Assembly (NCBI GenBank): GCA_902524535.1
Contig: CABZDR010000001.1
Location: 186,001-250,000 of the forward strand
Length of the DNA stretch: 64,000 nt
Source: an uncultured Pelagibacteraceae bacterium
Lineage (GTDB): Bacteria > Pseudomonadota > Alphaproteobacteria > Pelagibacterales > Pelagibacteraceae
Direction of reading: 5' to 3'
A program made the translations under genes and the position numbers. Below are positions 36,508 through 45,319 of this stretch, one piece after another. Each line of letters opens with the position of its first letter. Positions within the stretch are counted from its first letter, which is position 1. The notes under the pieces were generated by a model that saw nothing but the letters and a program-made list of their open reading frames with translations, had not been told where the DNA came from and did not search any database.

Positions 36508-37614
36508 TTATTGCAATTTTGAAATAATCGCATCACCCATTTGTGATGTCGATATCTCTTTCATTCCTTTAGATAAAATATCTTTTGTTCTTAATCCATC
36601 ATTTAGTACACTCTGAACAGCTTTTTCTAGAGATTCTGCTTCTTTATCCAGGTCTAAGGAGTATCTCAAAGCCATAGCAAAACTTAGTATAGTTGCAATC
36701 GGATTTGCAATGCCTTTACCTGCTATATCAGGTGCAGATCCATGAATTGGCTCATACATTGCTCTCATCTCTCCCTCATTATTTTTGGCTCCTAGAGATG
36801 CGGATGGTAAAAGACCTAATGATCCAGTCAACATGGATGCTTGATCAGACAACATATCACCAAATAAATTGTCTGTCACAATAACATCAAATTGCTTGGG
36901 ATTTCTAAGCAATTGCATTGCACAATTATCAGCTAGCATGTGGCTTAACTCAACATCTTTATACTCCTTCTCGTGAAGTGCTTGGACTTCCTCTTTCCAA
37001 AGCTGACCTGCTTCCATTACATTCGATTTTTCACAAGATGTGACTTTATTTGATCTTTTTTTTGCTAAATCGAATGCAATCCGAGCGACTCGGATTATTT
37101 CACTACTAGTGTAAGAGTGCGTATTAATTCCTTTTCTCTCACCATTTTCTATTGGTTTTATGCCTCTAGGTTCTCCAAAATATATTCCACCAGTAAGCTC
37201 TCTAACGATCATAATGTCTAAACCTGAGACAACATCTGGTTTTAAAGTTGATGCGTCAACTAATTGTTTAAAACATATTGCTGGTCTTAAATTAGCAAAA
37301 AGTTTTAACTCTTTCCTTAATTTTAGAAGAGCTCTTTCAGGTTTCTTAGAAAATTCAACTTGATCCCATTTTGGTCCACCAACAGCACCTAACATTATAA
37401 CAGCGCTCTCTAAAGCTTTATAAAATACCTCATCAGTAATTGGGGTTCCATGTTTGTCAAAAGAACATCCTCCGGCCAAATCTTCATCAATTTCAAAATC
37501 TAAAGATTTTTTGTCATTAAACCAATTTATTATCTTTCTAACTTCACCAATGACCTCGGGGCCTATACCATCACCTGGTAATAGTAATATTTTTCTTTTT
37601 TTAACCTTAATCAT
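36508..37614 (-). CDS. leuB: 3-isopropylmalate dehydrogenase
   Basis: NAD-dependent oxidative decarboxylation in leucine synthesis. 368 residues with [16 protein letters not shown], the substrate-binding [14 protein letters not shown], and the metal/NAD region [30 protein letters not shown] and [18 protein letters not shown]. Its start overlaps the end of leuD by 8 bases, giving a leuC-leuD-leuB operon. Confidence 0.96.
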   Translation of the reverse strand: MIKVKKRKILLLPGDGIGPEVIGEVRKIINWFNDKKSLDFEIDEDLAGGCSFDKHGTPITDEVFYKALESAVIMLGAVGGPKWDQVEFSKKPERALLKLRKELKLFANLRPAICFKQLVDASTLKPDVVSGLDIMIVRELTGGIYFGEPRGIKPIENGERKGINTHSYTSSEIIRVARIAFDLAKKRSNKVTSCEKSNVMEAGQLWKEEVQALHEKEYKDVELSHMLADNCAMQLLRNPKQFDVIVTDNLFGDMLSDQASMLTGSLGLLPSASLGAKNNEGEMRAMYEPIHGSAPDIAGKGIANPIATILSFAMALRYSLDLDKEAESLEKAVQSVLNDGLRTKDILSKGMKEISTSQMGDAIISKLQ

Positions 37615-38212
37615 TAAAGATCCATGGTTTTTGACTTTTCAGATCTTTTTCGAAACTTTCAATTTTTTTGGATTTGTTAAGTGATAGCGCTATGTCATCT
37701 AAGCCCTCTAGTAGACATTTTTTTTTAAATGGGTCTACCTTGAATCTAACTTCATTATTTCCATAAATTACTTTTTCTTCATTAAGGTCTACAAAAATTT
37801 CCTCTTTTCTATTAGCATACTCTGATAATTCTTTAATTTTATCATCATTAAGAATGATTGGTAAAATTCCGTTTTTAAAACAATTGTTGTGGAAAATATC
37901 AGCAAAACTTGAGCTTATCACGCATGTAATACCAAAATCTAACAATGCCCAGGGTGCATGCTCCCTCGAAGAGCCACATCCAAAATTTTTTCCAGCTATC
38001 AAAATTTTTGATTTATTAAATGGAGTTTTATTTAAAACAAATTCATTTATTTCTTTACCTTTATCATCATACCTCATTTCAAAGAATAAGTTTTTACCTA
38101 ACCCAGTTCTTTTAATAGTTTTAAGAAATTGTTTAGGAATAATCATATCAGTATCAATATTGACAATTGGTAAATATGCCGGAATACTTTTAAGTGTGCT
38201 AAATTTTTGCAT
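37607..38212 (-). CDS. leuD: 3-isopropylmalate dehydratase small subunit
   Basis: Swivelling-domain subunit of isopropylmalate isomerase, 201 residues. [24 protein letters not shown] and [24 protein letters not shown] are diagnostic. It abuts leuC with no spacer. Confidence 0.96.
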   Translation of the reverse strand: MQKFSTLKSIPAYLPIVNIDTDMIIPKQFLKTIKRTGLGKNLFFEMRYDDKGKEINEFVLNKTPFNKSKILIAGKNFGCGSSREHAPWALLDFGITCVISSSFADIFHNNCFKNGILPIILNDDKIKELSEYANRKEEIFVDLNEEKVIYGNNEVRFKVDPFKKKCLLEGLDDIALSLNKSKKIESFEKDLKSQKPWIFND

Positions 38213-39616
38213 CTAATTTTGGTACTTTCTCACATCATCGAGACTACCAGATATTGCTGCAGCAGCGGCCATGCCTGGACTGACAAGATGTGTTCTTCCA
38301 CCTCTGCCTTGTCTTCCCTCAAAATTTCTATTTGAAGTGGATGCACATCTTTCCTCAGGTTTTAATTTGTCAGCATTCATTGCTAGGCACATCGAACAAC
38401 CTGGTTCCCTCCATTCAAAACCTGAGTTAACAAATATTTTATCCAATCCTTCCTGCTCCGCTTGCTCTTTTACTAAACCTGATCCAGGAACGACCATCGC
38501 ATGAACGTGGGAGGCTATTTTTTTGTCTTTAAGAATTTTCGCAGCCTCTCTTAGGTCTTCAATTCTACCATTTGTGCAGCTTCCTATAAAAACTTTATCT
38601 ATTTTAATATCTTTTGCAGCCATATTAGGTTTTAAGCCCATATAATTTAGCGCTCTTTCTAATGAATTTTTCTTATCTTCATTTTTTTCATTTTGAGGGT
38701 TGGGAATCTTGCCATCTATCGTGATTACATCTTGTGGAGAAGTCCCCCAAGTTATCATTGGTAAAATTTCTTCAGCTTTTAAATTAACTTCTTTATCAAA
38801 TTTTGCTCCATCATCTGACTTTAAATTTCTCCAATATCCCAAAGCATTTTCCCAATTTTTTCCTTTTGGTGACATAGGTTTGCCCTCAAGATATTTAAAT
38901 ATTTTTTCATCAGGGGCAATCAATCCTGCTCTAGCTCCACCTTCTATAGTCATGTTACAAATAGTCATTCTTTGCTCAACACTCAAAGATCTAATTAGAT
39001 CTCCAGCATATTCTATAACACATCCAGTTCCACCAGCTGTTCCAATTTTTCCTATTATTTGAAGAATTACATCTTTTGATGTTACTCCTAATGGTAGTTT
39101 ACCTTCTACATTAATTCTAAAATTTTTTGCTTTTTTTTGAACTAATGTTTGAGTAGCCAAAACATGTTCTACCTCTGATGTTCCAATTCCAAAAGCTAAA
39201 GATCCAAAGGCACCGTGTGTCGCTGTATGGCTATCTCCACAAACAATTACTGTTCCTGGTTGCGTAAAACCTTGCTCAGGTCCGATTATATGAACTATAC
39301 CCTGTCTCTTATCACCCATTCCAAATAATTTAACACCAAACTCTTTACAATTTGCTTCTAATGTATCTACCTGAATTTTAGACTCTTTATCAGATATTCC
39401 TTTTGATCTATCAGTTGTTGGTACATTGTGGTCTGCAACAGCTAGAGTAAGTTTTGGATGTCTAACTTTCCTATTTGAATTTCTTAGACCTTCAAAAGCT
39501 TGTGGGCTAGTTACTTCGTGAACCAAATGCCTATCAACAAACAATAAAGCTGTTCCATCAGCCTGTTGATCTACTAGGTGATCGTTCCAAATTTTATCGT
39601 AAAGAGTATTGGGCAT
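38213..39616 (-). CDS. leuC: 3-isopropylmalate dehydratase large subunit
   Basis: [4Fe-4S] aconitase-family enzyme interconverting 2- and 3-isopropylmalate. 467 residues. [33 protein letters not shown], the first cluster Cys in [14 protein letters not shown] and the other two in [11 protein letters not shown]. It follows rplS by 11 bases, so the leu genes lie directly behind the translation operon. Confidence 0.97.
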   Translation of the reverse strand: MPNTLYDKIWNDHLVDQQADGTALLFVDRHLVHEVTSPQAFEGLRNSNRKVRHPKLTLAVADHNVPTTDRSKGISDKESKIQVDTLEANCKEFGVKLFGMGDKRQGIVHIIGPEQGFTQPGTVIVCGDSHTATHGAFGSLAFGIGTSEVEHVLATQTLVQKKAKNFRINVEGKLPLGVTSKDVILQIIGKIGTAGGTGCVIEYAGDLIRSLSVEQRMTICNMTIEGGARAGLIAPDEKIFKYLEGKPMSPKGKNWENALGYWRNLKSDDGAKFDKEVNLKAEEILPMITWGTSPQDVITIDGKIPNPQNEKNEDKKNSLERALNYMGLKPNMAAKDIKIDKVFIGSCTNGRIEDLREAAKILKDKKIASHVHAMVVPGSGLVKEQAEQEGLDKIFVNSGFEWREPGCSMCLAMNADKLKPEERCASTSNRNFEGRQGRGGRTHLVSPGMAAAAAISGSLDDVRKYQN

Positions 39617-39627
39617 TGAGAAAAAAA

Positions 39628-40203
39628 TTATTTTTTTTCTGAGGGATTTTCAAGTTTTTTTTCTGCTTTAATATCAGCTTTAGGTGCATCTATTTGAGGT
39701 TCTTTTTTAGTAGTTTCCTCTTTTTTTTCATCCGATGTTGACACAACCTTTGTATTTATCTCAGTTTCAATTTCTTTATTTGTTGGGGCAAGATTTTCCT
39801 CATTTACCGTTTCAGGCTTTACATCAATATCAATGCCAATTTTTTTTCTTATTTTTTCAGCAATCCTTGCTGATTTTCCTGTTCTATCCCTTAGGTAGTA
39901 AAGCTTTGCTCTTCTGACTTTGCCTGAACGGATTACTTTAATAGAGTCAATCACAGTCCCATATAGTGGAAAAGTTCTTTCAACACCTTCTCCAAATGAA
40001 ATTTTTCTGACTGTAAATGACGAGTTCAAATCTCTATTTTTCTTTGCAATACAAACGCCTTCGAAAAACTGTATTCTCTCTTTTTTACCCTCTGTAATTC
40101 TGACACCTACTTTAACTACATCTCCAGCAAAAAAATCAGGAATTTTTTTCTCTGATAGAATTTTTTTAACATTATGTTGATTTATTTCCTCGATTGTTTT
40201 CAT
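39628..40203 (-). CDS. rplS: 50S ribosomal protein L19 with extended acidic/basic tail
   Basis: Large-subunit protein at the subunit interface. The ATG at 40203 ([16 protein letters not shown]) is preferred; an in-frame TTG at 40218 would start right after the trmD stop. 191 residues against about 115 in E. coli. The canonical part runs to about residue 116 ([50 protein letters not shown]). The rest is a low-complexity Lys/Glu/Thr/Pro tail without hydrophobic character, probably disordered. Confidence 0.95.
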   Translation of the reverse strand: MKTIEEINQHNVKKILSEKKIPDFFAGDVVKVGVRITEGKKERIQFFEGVCIAKKNRDLNSSFTVRKISFGEGVERTFPLYGTVIDSIKVIRSGKVRRAKLYYLRDRTGKSARIAEKIRKKIGIDIDVKPETVNEENLAPTNKEIETEINTKVVSTSDEKKEETTKKEPQIDAPKADIKAEKKLENPSEKK

Positions 40204-40218
40204 TCTATAATTGTTCAA

Positions 40219-40905
40219 TTAGTTTTTCTTATATTTTTGCCACAAATCTGGTCTTCGGTCGCGAGTTATAGCCTCAGATTGAGATAAACGCCAGTCTTTA
40301 ATTTTAGCATGATCTCCAGATAATAATACCTCGGGTACTGGTTTTTCCTCCCAAATTTGAGGTTTTGTATATTGGGGGTACTCTAAAAGACCATTTTCAA
40401 AGGTTTCATCAATTGCAGATTTTTTATTTCCTAGTACACCAGGTAAAAGTCTTAAAATGGTATCAAGCACAACTAATGCAGCAGTTTCTCCACCAGACAA
40501 AACATAATCTCCTATACTTATTTCCTCTATATTTCTTGTATCTAAAACTCTCTCATCAACTCCTTCAAAATGACCACAAATTAGAGAGATAGATTTTTCT
40601 TTTGATAAATCTTTTGCAAATTTTTGGTCAAACTTTCTTCCCTTAGGTGATAAATAAAAAATTCTTTCATCTTTTTTTACTCTTTGGTCTAACGATTTTG
40701 CTAATATATCTGGTTTAAGTAACATTCCTGTTCCACCTCCATACGGAGTGTCATCAACAGTTTTATGTTTATCTGTTGCTGCATCCCTTATATTTACAAC
40801 ATTCAAATTCCATAACTTATTAGATAGAGCTTTTCCATAAAGACCCTTAGCAAGAGGGCCAGGAAAAAATTCTGGGTACAAAGTAAATACTTGAGCTTGG
40901 AACAT
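40219..40905 (-). CDS. trmD: tRNA (guanine-N1)-methyltransferase
   Basis: Makes m1G37 in tRNAs reading CNN codons, preventing frameshifts. 228 residues of the SPOUT trefoil-knot family. MFQAQVFTLYPEFFPG, DDTPYGGGTGMLLKPD, ICGHFEGVDERVLD and SIGDYVLSGGETAALVVLD are all intact. It sits directly between rpsP (14-base gap) and rplS; the rimM gene that usually precedes trmD is absent. Confidence 0.97.
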   Translation of the reverse strand: MFQAQVFTLYPEFFPGPLAKGLYGKALSNKLWNLNVVNIRDAATDKHKTVDDTPYGGGTGMLLKPDILAKSLDQRVKKDERIFYLSPKGRKFDQKFAKDLSKEKSISLICGHFEGVDERVLDTRNIEEISIGDYVLSGGETAALVVLDTILRLLPGVLGNKKSAIDETFENGLLEYPQYTKPQIWEEKPVPEVLLSGDHAKIKDWRLSQSEAITRDRRPDLWQKYKKN

Positions 40906-40919
40906 GATGATTTTTTAAA

Positions 40920-41441
40920 TTACTTTTTTTCCCCTTTTGAAGCCTCTTCTTTTTTAGGAGCTTCTTCTTTTTTTGCTTCTGCTGATGGTGCTGCATCTGC
41001 TTTAGGAGCTTCTTCTTTTTTAGGAGCTTCTTCTTTTTTTGCTTCTGCTTTAGGAGCTTCTTCTTTTTTTGCTTCTGCTGCTGGTGCTGCATCTGCTTTA
41101 GGAGCTTCTTCTTTTTTGGCTTCTGTTGATGCTTCTTTTTTTCTATCTTTTTTTGGAATAGCTTTTTGAGGATTATTTCCGTTAACAGGCATAGGCATTA
41201 ACTCATTTTCTCCTAGAATTCTTGCCACTCTTGTAGTTGGTTTTGCTCCTTGACCCAACCAATATTTAATTCTTTCAGCTTCAAGTCCTATTCTCTCTTT
41301 TTTTTCTTTTGGAAGTAACGGATTAAAAAAACCTACCTTTTCTATAAATCTTCCATCCCTTGAAAACCTACTGTCTGCAACAACTAACTTGTATACTGGT
41401 CTTTTTTTTGTGCCACCTCTTGATAACCTTAACTTTAACAT
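40920..41441 (-). CDS. rpsP: 30S ribosomal protein S16 with Ala/Lys/Glu/Pro repeat tail
   Basis: Small-subunit assembly protein. Residues 1-80 are canonical S16 (MLKLRLSRGGTKKRPVYKLVVADSR, RFIEKVGFFNPLL, RIKYWLGQGAKPTTRVARIL). Total length is 173 against about 82 in E. coli. Residues 100-173 are a repetitive tail made almost only of K, E, A and P, with two 23-residue copies at 109-131 and 141-163 differing only by Ala/Ser. AAAAGGAGAGCAAATG gives a strong ribosome-binding site. It follows ffh by 11 bases. Confidence 0.96.
   Translation of the reverse strand: MLKLRLSRGGTKKRPVYKLVVADSRFSRDGRFIEKVGFFNPLLPKEKKERIGLEAERIKYWLGQGAKPTTRVARILGENELMPMPVNGNNPQKAIPKKDRKKEASTEAKKEEAPKADAAPAAEAKKEEAPKAEAKKEEAPKKEEAPKADAAPSAEAKKEEAPKKEEASKGEKK
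40953..41117. repeat. Two 69-bp direct repeats inside rpsP
   Basis: Copies at 40953-41021 and 41049-41117 match at 68 of 69 positions by eye and are separated by 27 bp that resemble part of the unit. They encode the duplicated S16 tail. The near identity, including synonymous positions, implies a recent in-frame duplication. Confidence 0.9.
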
Positions 41442-41452
41442 TTGCTCTCCTT

Positions 41453-42811
41453 TTATTTTAATTGATTAAATAGCTCTGGTGGTATTCCTTTATCAGACAT
41501 ACCTTTCAGATTTCCCTTTGACATTTTTTTCATCATTTCTGACATCATTTTAAATTGTTTAAGCAATTTATTGATAGTGGCTGGATCTGTACCAGAGCCA
41601 TTAGCAATTCTTTTTTTTCTTGAACCATTAATTATTTTTGGATTCTCTCGTTCTTTTTTGGTCATCGACAAAATTATTGCCTCGTTTTTAGTGATAACAC
41701 TTTCATCTATACCAGCAGCTTCCATTTGGGACTTAACCTTAGATACACCAGGCATAAATGACATCACACCTTCTATTCCTCCCATTTTTTTCATCTGTCT
41801 TAATTGTGTTAAATAATCCTGCATTGAAAATTGACCTTTTTTTAAATTCTCTTCAGCTTTCTTTATATTTTCCTCACCTAAATCCTCAGCTGCTTTTTCT
41901 ACAAGAGATATGATATCTCCCATACCAAGAATTCTATTTGCTATTCTATCTGGATGAAATAATTCAAGATTTTCAATTTTTTCACCAATACCTAAAAATT
42001 TAATTGGTACTTGTGACACAAATTTCATACTCACTGCTGCTCCACCCCTTGCATCTCCGTCTGCTCTAGTTAAGATTATTCCTGAGAGGTTAACAGTGTT
42101 TTTAAATTCTTTTGCGACGGACGCTGCCACTTGTCCTGTTAATGAATCTGCAACAAGAAATATCTCTGCAGGGTTAATAGTATTTTCAATTTGCTTAATT
42201 TCACTCATCATCTGCAAGTCTATTTGAGTTCTACCAGCGGTATCAAATAGAATTATATCTGCGCCATTTAAATTTGCAGCACTTAAAGCTCTTTGACAAA
42301 TTTCATTTGGTTGCTGACCTTCAATTATCGGTAAAGTTATAATATTATTTTGTTCACCTAATAATTTTAATTGTTCTTGTGCAGCAGGCCTATAGATATC
42401 TAAACTAACCATCATTACTCTCTTTTTTTTAGTGTTCTCTAGATACCTTGCTAGTTTAGCAGTTGTAGTAGTTTTACCAGAGCCCTGAAGTCCAACCAAC
42501 ATCATTGGTACAGGCGGGACTGCGTTGAGATTTACATCATCATTTTTTTCACCAAGCAAACTGACTAATTCGTCATAAACGATCTTCACAACCATATCTC
42601 CAGGGGATGTCGATCTGATAATTTCTTTACCTAGAGCTTTTGGTTTTACTTTTTCGATGAAGTCTTTTGCAACTTCAAGAGATACATCTGCCTCTAACAA
42701 GGCCTGCCTAATACCTCTTAATCCCTCATCTACTTGATTTTCATCTAGTGATGGTGCTTTTTTTAAAGAGGAAAAAACTTCCTCAAATTTATTAGTCAAA
42801 TTTTCAAACAT
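41453..42811 (-). CDS. ffh: Signal recognition particle protein Ffh
   Basis: SRP GTPase that targets membrane proteins co-translationally with FtsY. The ATG at 42811 (MFENLTNKFEEVFSSL) is chosen over an in-frame GTG at 42838, because it matches the family N-terminus. 452 residues: N domain, G domain (P-loop GLQGSGKTTTTAKLA, DTAGRTQIDLQMM, TRADGDARGG) and a C-terminal M domain rich in Met, with the RNA-binding IINGSRKKRIANGSGTDPATINKLLKQFKMM. First gene of ffh-rpsP-trmD-rplS. Its partner ftsY is in the divergent operon on the other side of a structured intergenic region. Confidence 0.97.
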   Translation of the reverse strand: MFENLTNKFEEVFSSLKKAPSLDENQVDEGLRGIRQALLEADVSLEVAKDFIEKVKPKALGKEIIRSTSPGDMVVKIVYDELVSLLGEKNDDVNLNAVPPVPMMLVGLQGSGKTTTTAKLARYLENTKKKRVMMVSLDIYRPAAQEQLKLLGEQNNIITLPIIEGQQPNEICQRALSAANLNGADIILFDTAGRTQIDLQMMSEIKQIENTINPAEIFLVADSLTGQVAASVAKEFKNTVNLSGIILTRADGDARGGAAVSMKFVSQVPIKFLGIGEKIENLELFHPDRIANRILGMGDIISLVEKAAEDLGEENIKKAEENLKKGQFSMQDYLTQLRQMKKMGGIEGVMSFMPGVSKVKSQMEAAGIDESVITKNEAIILSMTKKERENPKIINGSRKKRIANGSGTDPATINKLLKQFKMMSEMMKKMSKGNLKGMSDKGIPPELFNQLK

Positions 42812-42833
42812 ATTTATTACACCCAACAGTAAT

Positions 42834-42912
42834 CGCACTAGTGGGCGAACCCTCGCAGACTAGTGTCGATCTCTTTGTTTCCAAAGACACCGCAAATTTA
42901 ACGTTTTTGCGG
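42834..42912 (-). other. Candidate structured RNA element in the ffh leader (three hairpins)
   Basis: The 161-base gap between ffh and divergent dapF contains three consecutive inverted repeats. Read toward ffh: CCGCAAA/TTTGCGG with a 9-base loop (42890-42912); CTTTG-GAAA-CAAAG with a GNRA tetraloop (42873-42886), extendable by GTGTC/GACAC; and CACTAGT/ACTAGTG (42836-42865) enclosing GGG-TTCG-CCC. The GTGTC strand (42863-42867) can pair either outward with GACAC or as part of ACTAGTG, so two folds exclude each other. No SRP RNA core motif or tRNA feature was found. Strand assignment and function are inference. Confidence 0.5.
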
Positions 42913-42932
42913 AAACTGCCACAAACTATAAT
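42904..42932 (+). promoter_or_regulatory. Candidate promoter for dapF-ftsY
   Basis: A perfect TATAAT at 42927-42932 with a weak -35 (TTTTTG, 42904-42909, 17-base spacer), about 35 bases before the dapF ATG. The minus strand of the same gap shows TTGACT then TAGTTT after 16 bases, a possible ffh promoter overlapping it. Confidence 0.4.
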
Positions 42933-42972
42933 AGAGGTTCAAAAAGTCAATAAATAAGTTAAATAAACATAT

Positions 42973-43797
42973 ATGAACATTAAAGCATTTAAAATGGATG
43001 GTTTAGGTAATGACTTTGTAATTATTGATAATAGACAAAAAATTACCAATTTAAATAAAGAGCAGATAATTAAAATTTGCGATAGAAGTTTTATTGGTTG
43101 CGATCAATTGATTTTGATAGAAAACGATAATTCAGCTGATGCATACTTGAAATTTTTTAATTCTGACGGTGGAGAGTCAGGAGCATGTGGTAATGGAACA
43201 AGATGCATTGCTAATTTCATTTCAAAAGAAACAGATAACAAAACTATAATTTTGAAGACATTTTCTGGACTGTTAAAGTCTGAAATTTTAGGAAATAAGA
43301 TTGTTACAACAGAAATCGGTAAAGCTAAAACAGATTGGAGTGAAATACCCTTGTTGGAAAAATTAGATACAAGAAATTTAAATATTAAAATACTTGATAT
43401 AAATGATAAAGAGCATATCGGTGGCACTGCAGTGAATGTCGGAAATCCACATATCATTTTTTTTGTTAATGAACTAAACGATTTCAATATTAAAAAAATT
43501 GGTCCGGAAATTGAAAATCACTCAATTTTCCCAGAAAAATGTAATGTCACAATTGCTCAAGTAATAAATAAAGATTTGATTAAAGTTAAAGTCTGGGAAA
43601 GAGGAGCTGGATTGACTAAGGCATGTGGTACTGCTGCCTGTGCAACTGCATTTGCTGGTAAGATAAATAATTTAACAGAAAATAAAACAGATATAGAATT
43701 TTCGACAGGAAAATTGTCGATATGGATTGATGCAAAAAATTCAATACATATGAAAGGTCCTGTATCAGATGTAGAGGAAATTGAAATCAAACTATAA
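42973..43797 (+). CDS. dapF: Diaminopimelate epimerase
   Basis: Converts LL- to meso-diaminopimelate for lysine and peptidoglycan. 274 residues with MDGLGNDFVIIDNR and the two catalytic Cys in SGACGNGTRCIA and TKACGTAACATA. The stop shares one base with the ftsY start (TAATG). The DAP precursor comes from aspartate semialdehyde (asd, 30952-31959). The methylthiotransferase MtaB often found between dapF and ftsY is absent here. Confidence 0.96.
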   Translation: MNIKAFKMDGLGNDFVIIDNRQKITNLNKEQIIKICDRSFIGCDQLILIENDNSADAYLKFFNSDGGESGACGNGTRCIANFISKETDNKTIILKTFSGLLKSEILGNKIVTTEIGKAKTDWSEIPLLEKLDTRNLNIKILDINDKEHIGGTAVNVGNPHIIFFVNELNDFNIKKIGPEIENHSIFPEKCNVTIAQVINKDLIKVKVWERGAGLTKACGTAACATAFAGKINNLTENKTDIEFSTGKLSIWIDAKNSIHMKGPVSDVEEIEIKL

Positions 43798-44714
43798 TGG
43801 GAATTTTTGATAAATTTAAAATTGGCTTTCAAAAAAGCGCTTCTGCACTTACATCCGGTCTAAAAGAAATAATAATAAAAAAAGAGATAGATGATAAAAA
43901 TTTAGATAAAATAGAGGAATTTTTGATTCAATCAGATGTAGGTTTAGAAGCTGCATCAGAAATAAAAGAAATTATTTCGAATAAAAAAATCGATCCAAAC
44001 AAAGATCTAACTAGTGAGATAAATTATATTTTAAAAGAGTACATAATTTCTTTAATGAAACCTTTAGAGAATAACTCATTTTTTGAGAAAAAAGAAAAAC
44101 TTAATTCAACTTTAGTTTCAGGAGTTAATGGAGTTGGAAAAACGACAACTATCGGTAAAATTGGTAAAATTTTAAAATCTAATGGCAATAAAGTTATGTT
44201 TGCAGCCTCAGATACTTTTAGAGCAGCAGCAATTGAACAACTAGAAAATTGGGCAAATAAAATTAATGTTTCAATTACTAAATCTTCTCAAGGTGCTGAT
44301 CCCGCATCGGTGGCATATAAGGCAGTTGAAAAAGCAATTAACAATAATTTTCATCAAGTATTAATAGATACAGCCGGCAGACTTCAAAATAAAAAAAATC
44401 TTATGGAAGAATACAAAAAAATAGCAAATGTTATAAAAAAAATTGATAATGAAGCGCCCCACAATGTTATTTTAGTTTTAGATGCTACATCTGGACAAAA
44501 TATAATTAATCAGGTTGAAGAATTTAATAAAATAATTCCTATAACAGGTGTTGTAATGACTAAATTAGATGGAACAGCAAAAGGTGGCATACTTTTAGCA
44601 TTAGCTAAAAAATATAAACTTCCCATTATTGCATTAGGCTTAGGTGAAAAAGAGGATGACCTTCAGTTATTTGATGCCGAAAAATTTGCTGAAGCATTTA
44701 CCCAAGTTAATTAA
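43797..44714 (+). CDS. ftsY: SRP receptor FtsY
   Basis: GTPase receptor for Ffh at the membrane. 305 residues, a short form without the long acidic A domain of E. coli FtsY. It starts GIFDKFKIGFQKSASALTSGL and has P-loop VNGVGKTTTIGKI, SDTFRAAAIEQL, DTAGRLQNKKNLMEE, TKLDGTAKGG and ALGLGEKEDDLQLFDAEKF. Its last 8 bases overlap the convergent gene at 44707-45270. Confidence 0.96.
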   Translation: MGIFDKFKIGFQKSASALTSGLKEIIIKKEIDDKNLDKIEEFLIQSDVGLEAASEIKEIISNKKIDPNKDLTSEINYILKEYIISLMKPLENNSFFEKKEKLNSTLVSGVNGVGKTTTIGKIGKILKSNGNKVMFAASDTFRAAAIEQLENWANKINVSITKSSQGADPASVAYKAVEKAINNNFHQVLIDTAGRLQNKKNLMEEYKKIANVIKKIDNEAPHNVILVLDATSGQNIINQVEEFNKIIPITGVVMTKLDGTAKGGILLALAKKYKLPIIALGLGEKEDDLQLFDAEKFAEAFTQVN

Positions 44715-45270
44715 TCAAATTACTAGAAATTAATGGTTTGTAGATATTACATTTGTAATTATCTTTAAATTTATAATACCCACAATCTTTTGAAAATGAT
44801 GAAATTATAAAGTCAAACTTTCCTGTAGTGGGATAGAGTTCTAATTTTTTCTTACTGATATCATACTTAAAATTTGCATTTAAACTTTTTACTGCACTAA
44901 TCATCACCAATGTTTTGTCATCCTCTAATAAATAATATGCAAAATCATCAGGAAATACTGGAAAATCATATTCCTGTAAAAAATATTTTGCTTGAGATGG
45001 AAACCAATCATAAGAAATTAGAGGAGAAGATGACTTAGTTGAATAATTGTAAATATACAGATCTTTTGGATAATCGTTTATATAATTACTTTCCTCACCT
45101 CTTGCTAAAATAGATTTTTCTCTGCCTTTAAAATATAAACTAAATTCTTTGTTATGAGAATCCATATTATCTATGTGAAATAAATCATCGGGCTGGAAAA
45201 ATTTTTCTTGAGAATTAACAATATTTGTAAATGTTAAATAAGATAAAAGTATTAATAAAAATTTTCTCAC
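44707..45270 (-). CDS. Hypothetical secreted protein
   Basis: I do not recognise this 187-residue protein. It begins with a clear signal peptide (MRKFLLILLSYLTFTNIVNS, cleavage near residue 20). The mature part is rich in Tyr, Asp and Phe, has no transmembrane helix and holds two Cys near the C-terminus (DCGYY and YKCNIY) that could form a disulfide. No lipobox is visible. It is probably periplasmic. Last gene of a minus-strand series, 49 bases after the alpha/beta hydrolase gene, and overlapping ftsY by 8 bases at the 3' end. Confidence 0.7.
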   Translation of the reverse strand: MRKFLLILLSYLTFTNIVNSQEKFFQPDDLFHIDNMDSHNKEFSLYFKGREKSILARGEESNYINDYPKDLYIYNYSTKSSSPLISYDWFPSQAKYFLQEYDFPVFPDDFAYYLLEDDKTLVMISAVKSLNANFKYDISKKKLELYPTTGKFDFIISSFSKDCGYYKFKDNYKCNIYKPLISSNLIN

Positions 45271-45319
45271 ATTATCAAGCTATAAAAAAATTTTGAAATA
45301 TATTTGTTGAGATTATGGC

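Noticed and set aside
40953..41117. CRISPR-like direct repeats
   Set aside because: Only two units, coding in frame, with a 27-bp middle segment that is itself part of the repeat; no cas genes nearby.
40891..41169. Plus-strand 92-residue reading frame with repeated SSFLGASSFFASA text
   Set aside because: It is the reverse strand of the rpsP repeat tail; the repetitive peptide follows from the KEAP codons, and rpsP has a ribosome-binding site and conserved product.
42812..42838. Ffh starting at the GTG at 42838 (nine extra residues)
   Set aside because: The extra residues are not part of the Ffh N-terminus; MFENLTNKFEEVF from the ATG at 42811 matches the family.
42834..42912. Possible 4.5S (SRP) RNA gene next to ffh, or a tRNA because of GGGTTCGCCC
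   Set aside because: The conserved SRP helix 8 motif (GGAAGCAGC type) is absent and the TTCG sits in a simple hairpin loop without acceptor, D or anticodon arms.
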